From positions 1-10,463 of the forward strand of contig JAFAIY010000176.1 in the NCBI GenBank assembly GCA_019236485.1: a DNA stretch of 10,463 nucleotides, written 5' to 3'. The number at the start of each line of letters is the position of its first letter. Position 1 is the first letter of the stretch. The translations under genes were made by a program, and so were the position numbers. This document shows positions 7,857 through 10,463 of this stretch, piece by piece. Source of the DNA: Comamonas sp. (lineage in GTDB: Bacteria > Pseudomonadota > Gammaproteobacteria > Burkholderiales > Burkholderiaceae_C). The notes under the pieces are model-generated. The model saw nothing but the letters and a program-made list of their open reading frames with translations, had not been told where the DNA came from and did not search any database.

Positions 7857-8161
7857 TTGGTGGCGTCCTTCAGGATGTCCTGGGTGAGCTTGTCGAATTC
7901 GCTATTGGCGCGGCGCACGTAGAAGCCGGTGATGAGCACCGTGAACACGATGACGCCCATGGCGATGGGAATGCCCAGCGAGGTGACGCCGGCACCTATG
8001 GGCTGGGCCAGGAATTGCTTGTCGAACGCGATCAGCGCGACATAGCCGTAGTACACGACCAGCATCAGCAGCGTCAGTACGAGGCCCAGTCGATTGCGCT
8101 TGCGGCGCAGGTCCTGATAGGCAGGGTTGTCTTGGATTTTTTGTACCACCGGATCGTTCAC
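7853..8161 (-). CDS. yjcH: DUF485 inner-membrane protein YjcH
   Basis: 102-residue membrane protein with two transmembrane helices (about 25-46 and 59-82). Family residues are visible in [13 protein letters not shown] and [15 protein letters not shown]. It is the standard upstream partner of actP; its role is not established, but it is thought to assist or assemble with the transporter. The start is taken as GTG at 8161-8159: AAGGAG at 8175-8170 is well spaced for it, and the resulting [14 protein letters not shown] start and length match E. coli YjcH (about 104 residues). An ATG 36 nt further upstream would give 114 residues but would place the ribosome binding site inside the gene. Both cytoplasmic ends are charged. 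Confidence 0.9.
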   Translation of the reverse strand: MNDPVVQKIQDNPAYQDLRRKRNRLGLVLTLLMLVVYYGYVALIAFDKQFLAQPIGAGVTSLGIPIAMGVIVFTVLITGFYVRRANSEFDKLTQDILKDATK

Positions 8162-8237
8162 AGTGTTGTCTCCTTGGAATGCTTGCCTGCATCGCATTCA
8201 TCGGCATGAATTTCCCTGCAGGCCTGGGCATTCTGGG

Positions 8238-8265
8238 AAGCCCGTCTGACCGTCTCCTTACTTAC
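8238..8265 (-). promoter_or_regulatory. Minus-strand copy of GTAAGT...CGGTCAG element
   Basis: Read on the minus strand it contains GTAAGT, a 7-nt gap, CGGTCAG, A, CG, then GGCTT. It sits 77 nt upstream of the yjcH start. A similar element in the opposite orientation lies at 8374-8398. It could be a binding site shared by the two divergent promoters. Confidence 0.35.
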
Positions 8266-8373
8266 GATATCGGTGTTTCCACTGGGTTTTTCACATCGGA
8301 AAAAAACCGCTCCGGGTTAGTGCTGACAGGGTCGGGAAAAGCCTTGTCTTGAATTTTTTCAAACTGATTTTTT

Positions 8374-8398
8374 GTAAGTTAGCGGTCAGTCGAGGCTT
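8374..8398 (+). promoter_or_regulatory. Plus-strand copy of GTAAGT...CGGTCAG element
   Basis: Contains GTAAGT (8374-8379), a 3-nt gap, CGGTCAG (8383-8389), T, CG, A, then GGCTT. It ends about 60 nt upstream of the MFS start. Order and sequence match the minus-strand element at 8238-8265, apart from a 4-nt and a 1-nt length difference in the gaps. Confidence 0.35.
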
Positions 8399-8431
8399 TG
8401 ATATTGAAAGCACAGGTGAGTTGGCAGCGCC

Positions 8432-8448
8432 TGATATTTCAAAAATCA
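8432..8448. promoter_or_regulatory. 17-bp near-palindrome touching the MFS ribosome binding site
   Basis: TGATATTTCAAAAATCA is symmetric around its central C except for one mismatched pair. Its last base is the first base of the AAGGAG site (8448-8453) of the MFS gene. An operator at this place would block early elongation; a folded RNA could affect ribosome access, though the loop would be small and A/T-rich. Confidence 0.4.
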
Positions 8449-8459
8449 AGGAGACAAGC

Positions 8460-10142
8460 ATGGCCATCAATGCGACAGCGAATATGGGAGGCAAGTCGGC
8501 CCCAAGGCCGATGAGCCCGGAGGAGCGCAAAGTCATTTTTGCGTCGTCACTGGGTACCGTTTTCGAGTGGTACGACTTCTATCTTTACGGTTCCCTGGCG
8601 GCCATCATCGCCAAGCAGTTCTTCAGCGGACTGGATTCGGGCTCTGCCTTCATCTTCGCGCTGCTGGCCTTTGCCGCGGGCTTCATCGTGCGGCCGTTCG
8701 GCGCGCTGGTGTTCGGCCGCCTGGGCGACATGATCGGGCGCAAGTACACCTTTCTGGTGACGATTCTGATCATGGGCCTGTCCACCTTCATCGTGGGCGT
8801 GCTGCCCAACTACGCCAGCATAGGCGTGGCGGCGCCCGTGATCCTGATCGCGCTGCGCATGCTGCAAGGCCTGGCGCTGGGCGGTGAATACGGCGGTGCC
8901 GCGACCTATGTGGCCGAGCATGCGCCGCACGGCAGACGCGGTGCCTACACCTCGTGGATTCAGACCACGGCCACGCTGGGCCTGTTCCTGTCGCTGCTGG
9001 TGATTCTGGGCGTGCGCACCTCGCTGGGCGAAGAGGCGTTTGCCGACTGGGGCTGGCGCATTCCCTTCCTGGTGTCCATCCTGCTGCTGGCCATCTCGGT
9101 CTGGATCCGCATGACGCTGTCCGAGTCGCCGGCCTTCCAGAAGATGAAGGCCGAAGGCAAGGTGTCCAAAGCGCCTCTGTCGGAGTCCTTCGGCCAGTGG
9201 AAGAACCTCAAGGTCGTGATCCTGGCCCTGCTGGGTCTGACCGCAGGCCAGGCCGTGGTCTGGTACACCGGCCAGTTCTACTCGCTGTTCTTCCTGACCC
9301 AGCAGCTCAAGGTCGACGCCGTGACGGCCAATCTGATGATCGCGGCCGCGCTGCTGATCGGCACGCCGTTCTTCGTGATCTTCGGCACGCTGTCGGACAA
9401 GATCGGCCGCAAGCCCATCATCATGCTGGGCTGCATTCTGGCGGTGCTGACCTACTTCCCGGCCTTCAAGGCCCTGACCGAAGCCGCCAACCCCGATCTG
9501 GCCGCGGCCCAGGCCAAGAACAAGGTCGTCATCGTGGCCGACCCCAGCGAGTGCTCGTTCCAGTTCAACCCCACGGGAACCGCCAAGTTCACCAGCTCCT
9601 GCGACGTGGCCAAGCAGGTGCTGGCCGCGGGCTCCGTGAGCTATGACACCGAAGAGGCGCCCTCGGGTACCGTGGCCAGCATCCGTATCGGCTCCACCGA
9701 GATCCCCTCGTTCTCGATCAAGGGCCTGAGCCCTGAGGATGCCAAGGCCAAGGACGGTGCTTTCAAGAAGGCTGTGGCCGCAGAGCTGACCAAGGACGGC
9801 TATCCCGCCAAGGCCGACCCCGCCAAGATGAACAAGGTGATGATGGTCGTCATCCTGACCTATCTGGTGCTGCTGGTGACCATGGTCTACGGCCCCATCG
9901 CGGCCATGCTGGTGGAGTTGTTCCCCACGCGCATCCGCTACACCTCGATGAGCCTGCCCTATCACATCGGCAACGGCTGGTTCGGCGGCCTGCTGCCCAC
10001 CATGTCCTTCGCCATCGTGGCGCAGACCGGCAATATGTATAACGGCCTCTGGTATCCGATCATCATCGCCGGCGTGACGGCCGTGATCGGCACGCTGTTC
10101 GTGCCAGAAACCAAGGACCGCGACATCTACGCCGCAGACTGA
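8460..10142 (+). CDS. MFS transporter, metabolite:H+ symporter type, with large TM9-TM10 loop
   Basis: 560-residue inner-membrane transporter, probably importing an organic acid or similar metabolite with protons. Twelve hydrophobic segments can be placed. The MFS motif A occurs twice, GRLGDMIGRK (86-95, TM2-TM3) and GTLSDKIGRK (309-318, TM8-TM9). EWYDFYLYG in TM1 is typical of the shikimate/alpha-ketoglutarate/proline-betaine (MHS) group. An insertion of about 113 residues (344-456) lies between TM9 and TM10, on the predicted periplasmic side, with C365 and C381 that could form a disulfide. This makes it longer than ordinary MHS members (about 430-450). The start is ATG 8460, 6 nt after AAGGAG; an open frame from 8349 lacks such support. 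It is divergent from yjcH-actP. The substrate cannot be read from the sequence. Confidence 0.88.
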   Translation: MAINATANMGGKSAPRPMSPEERKVIFASSLGTVFEWYDFYLYGSLAAIIAKQFFSGLDSGSAFIFALLAFAAGFIVRPFGALVFGRLGDMIGRKYTFLVTILIMGLSTFIVGVLPNYASIGVAAPVILIALRMLQGLALGGEYGGAATYVAEHAPHGRRGAYTSWIQTTATLGLFLSLLVILGVRTSLGEEAFADWGWRIPFLVSILLLAISVWIRMTLSESPAFQKMKAEGKVSKAPLSESFGQWKNLKVVILALLGLTAGQAVVWYTGQFYSLFFLTQQLKVDAVTANLMIAAALLIGTPFFVIFGTLSDKIGRKPIIMLGCILAVLTYFPAFKALTEAANPDLAAAQAKNKVVIVADPSECSFQFNPTGTAKFTSSCDVAKQVLAAGSVSYDTEEAPSGTVASIRIGSTEIPSFSIKGLSPEDAKAKDGAFKKAVAAELTKDGYPAKADPAKMNKVMMVVILTYLVLLVTMVYGPIAAMLVELFPTRIRYTSMSLPYHIGNGWFGGLLPTMSFAIVAQTGNMYNGLWYPIIIAGVTAVIGTLFVPETKDRDIYAAD

Positions 10143-10185
10143 GTCCAGGGACGGCTGCTGCAAATCGGTGCAGCGGCCGCATTCC

Positions 10186-10219
10186 AAGCCCGCCAGGCGT
10201 AAGCCAGGCGGGCTTTTTT
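10186..10219 (+). terminator. Rho-independent terminator of the MFS gene
   Basis: A 9-bp perfect stem, AAGCCCGCC (10186-10194) with GGCGGGCTT (10207-10215), has a 12-nt loop, and the T-run continues to 10219. It lies 44 nt after the MFS stop. Strong for the plus strand. Confidence 0.9.
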
Positions 10220-10277
10220 ATTAGGGATAGCACCTGCATATTTCAAATCTGTGGCAGCAAAGCATCAGAGCGTTTTT

Positions 10278-10291
10278 TTTGCAGATGCAAA
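10278..10291. promoter_or_regulatory. Palindrome TTTGCA-GA-TGCAAA upstream of the last gene
   Basis: Two perfect 6-bp arms around a 2-bp centre, ending 3 nt before a possible -35 element. The position suits an activator or repressor site for the exported-protein gene. No regulator family is recognised from it. Confidence 0.35.
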
Positions 10292-10294
10292 TCC

Positions 10295-10322
10295 TTGTTT
10301 CAGCGAGGTGTGAACCTAGAAT
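10295..10322 (+). promoter_or_regulatory. Possible sigma-70 promoter of the last gene
   Basis: TTGTTT (10295-10300), a 16-nt spacer and TAGAAT (10317-10322). The -10 differs from TATAAT at one base; the -35 is poor, which would fit a regulated promoter. It would give a leader of roughly 70 nt before the ATG at 10399. The rest of the 256-nt gap between the MFS gene and this one shows only the terminator and the palindrome. Confidence 0.35.
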
Positions 10323-10398
10323 TGCTCCTAGCCGCGAGAGGGCCTTCAACCTACAAGCCGATGCGGTGCAAAACATAAATCCCAACAAGGAGCATTGA

Positions 10399-10463
10399 AT
10401 GACCAAGATGACTCGCATCGCTTTGGCCGCACTGGCGGTAATGGGCGCAACCACTGCCATGGC
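10399..10463 (+). CDS. Exported protein, N-terminal signal peptide only (cut by window end)
   Basis: Only 21 full codons and part of a 22nd are present. AAGGAG at 10387-10392 stands 6 nt before the ATG, so the gene is real. The peptide starts MTKMTR, then a hydrophobic Ala/Leu-rich core, then TTAMA, a typical signal peptidase I site (A20-x-A22). The product is therefore exported to the periplasm or outer membrane. In this type of organism such signals are common on porins and on solute-binding receptors, but nothing of the mature protein is visible, so no identity is given. It has its own promoter region after the MFS terminator. Confidence 0.75.
   Translation, partial: MTKMTRIALAALAVMGATTAM

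Larger units (their letters stand above)
8162..8459. promoter_or_regulatory. Divergent control region between yjcH-actP and the MFS gene
   Basis: 298 nt without a gene, more A/T-rich than its surroundings, and it must hold the promoters of both divergent units. It contains inverted copies of a GTAAGT/CGGTCAG element, an inverted repeat GGTTTTT...AAAAACC (8285-8308), a small palindrome CGATATCG (8265-8272), TTGAATTTTTTCAA (8349-8362), and TGATWTT elements near 8365, 8399 and 8432. A possible plus-strand -35 is TTGAAT at 8349-8354, but no convincing -10 follows. No clear sigma-54 or full CRP site was found. Confidence 0.7.

Noticed and set aside
6066..7922. 618-codon open frame on the plus strand opposite actP
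   Set aside because: It is antisense to a clear transporter gene. The translation is His/Gly/Gln/Arg-rich and of low complexity, as expected from the complement of GC-rich codons, and no domain is recognisable.
8250..8259. AAGGAGAC on the minus strand, resembling a ribosome binding site for a leader peptide
   Set aside because: No start codon lies at a usable distance. The nearest ATG is about 20 nt further on and opens a frame that overlaps yjcH as a shadow.
8292..8300. Possible CRP half-site (TGTGA on the minus strand) upstream of yjcH
   Set aside because: The second half-site does not match TCACA at the correct spacing, so there is no real CRP site here.
8547..10187. 546-codon open frame on the minus strand opposite the MFS gene
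   Set aside because: Same pattern: a His/Gln/Gly-rich shadow of a GC-rich membrane protein gene, without a motif or supported start.
1..10463. Defence system, prophage or mobile island
   Set aside because: No transposase, integrase, toxin-antitoxin or CRISPR feature was seen, and base composition and codon use look uniform across all genes.

Overview
The window is GC-rich, densely packed bacterial DNA. Gene content, codon use (strong G/C at third positions) and AGGAGACA-type ribosome binding sites suggest a betaproteobacterium of the Comamonadaceae (Comamonas, Delftia or Acidovorax type). This assignment rests on recognising protein families and gene order, not on a search. Eight complete genes lie to the left of the divergent region or in it, one complete transporter gene lies to the right of it, and one truncated gene sits at the right edge.

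Left part, 53-3411, plus strand. A D-2-hydroxyacid dehydrogenase of the GhrA type and an HMG-CoA lyase are 20 nt apart and probably co-transcribed. A small hairpin follows. Then come three tightly packed small genes: a YbaK-type aminoacyl-tRNA editing protein, a four-cysteine DUF1289 protein and a DsbA-fold 2-hydroxychromene-2-carboxylate isomerase-like protein.

Centre, 3497-8161. A 610-residue protein with cyclic-nucleotide-binding, paired CBS and DUF294 nucleotidyltransferase domains overlaps by ATGA with a DnaQ-type 3'-5' exonuclease gene. This pair runs head-on into yjcH-actP on the minus strand, which encodes a DUF485 membrane protein and a cation/acetate symporter. A good minus-strand terminator and a probable Comamonadaceae palindromic repeat lie between the two convergent units. 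The context suggests that the DUF294/exonuclease pair is linked to acetate or small-carboxylate uptake.

Right part, 8162-10463. A 298-nt divergent regulatory region separates yjcH-actP from a 560-residue MFS transporter of the metabolite:H+ symporter type. It holds an inverted pair of similar promoter-proximal motifs, TGATWTT elements spaced about 33 bp apart, and a palindrome that touches the ribosome binding site. The MFS protein has an extra loop of about 113 residues between TM9 and TM10, predicted periplasmic and containing two cysteines. A strong terminator follows. The window then ends in the signal peptide of an exported protein whose identity cannot be read.

No RNA genes, insertion sequences, phage genes or CRISPR arrays were seen. 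Most of the window is core metabolism and transport. The least understood parts are the DUF294/exonuclease pair and the divergent control region.
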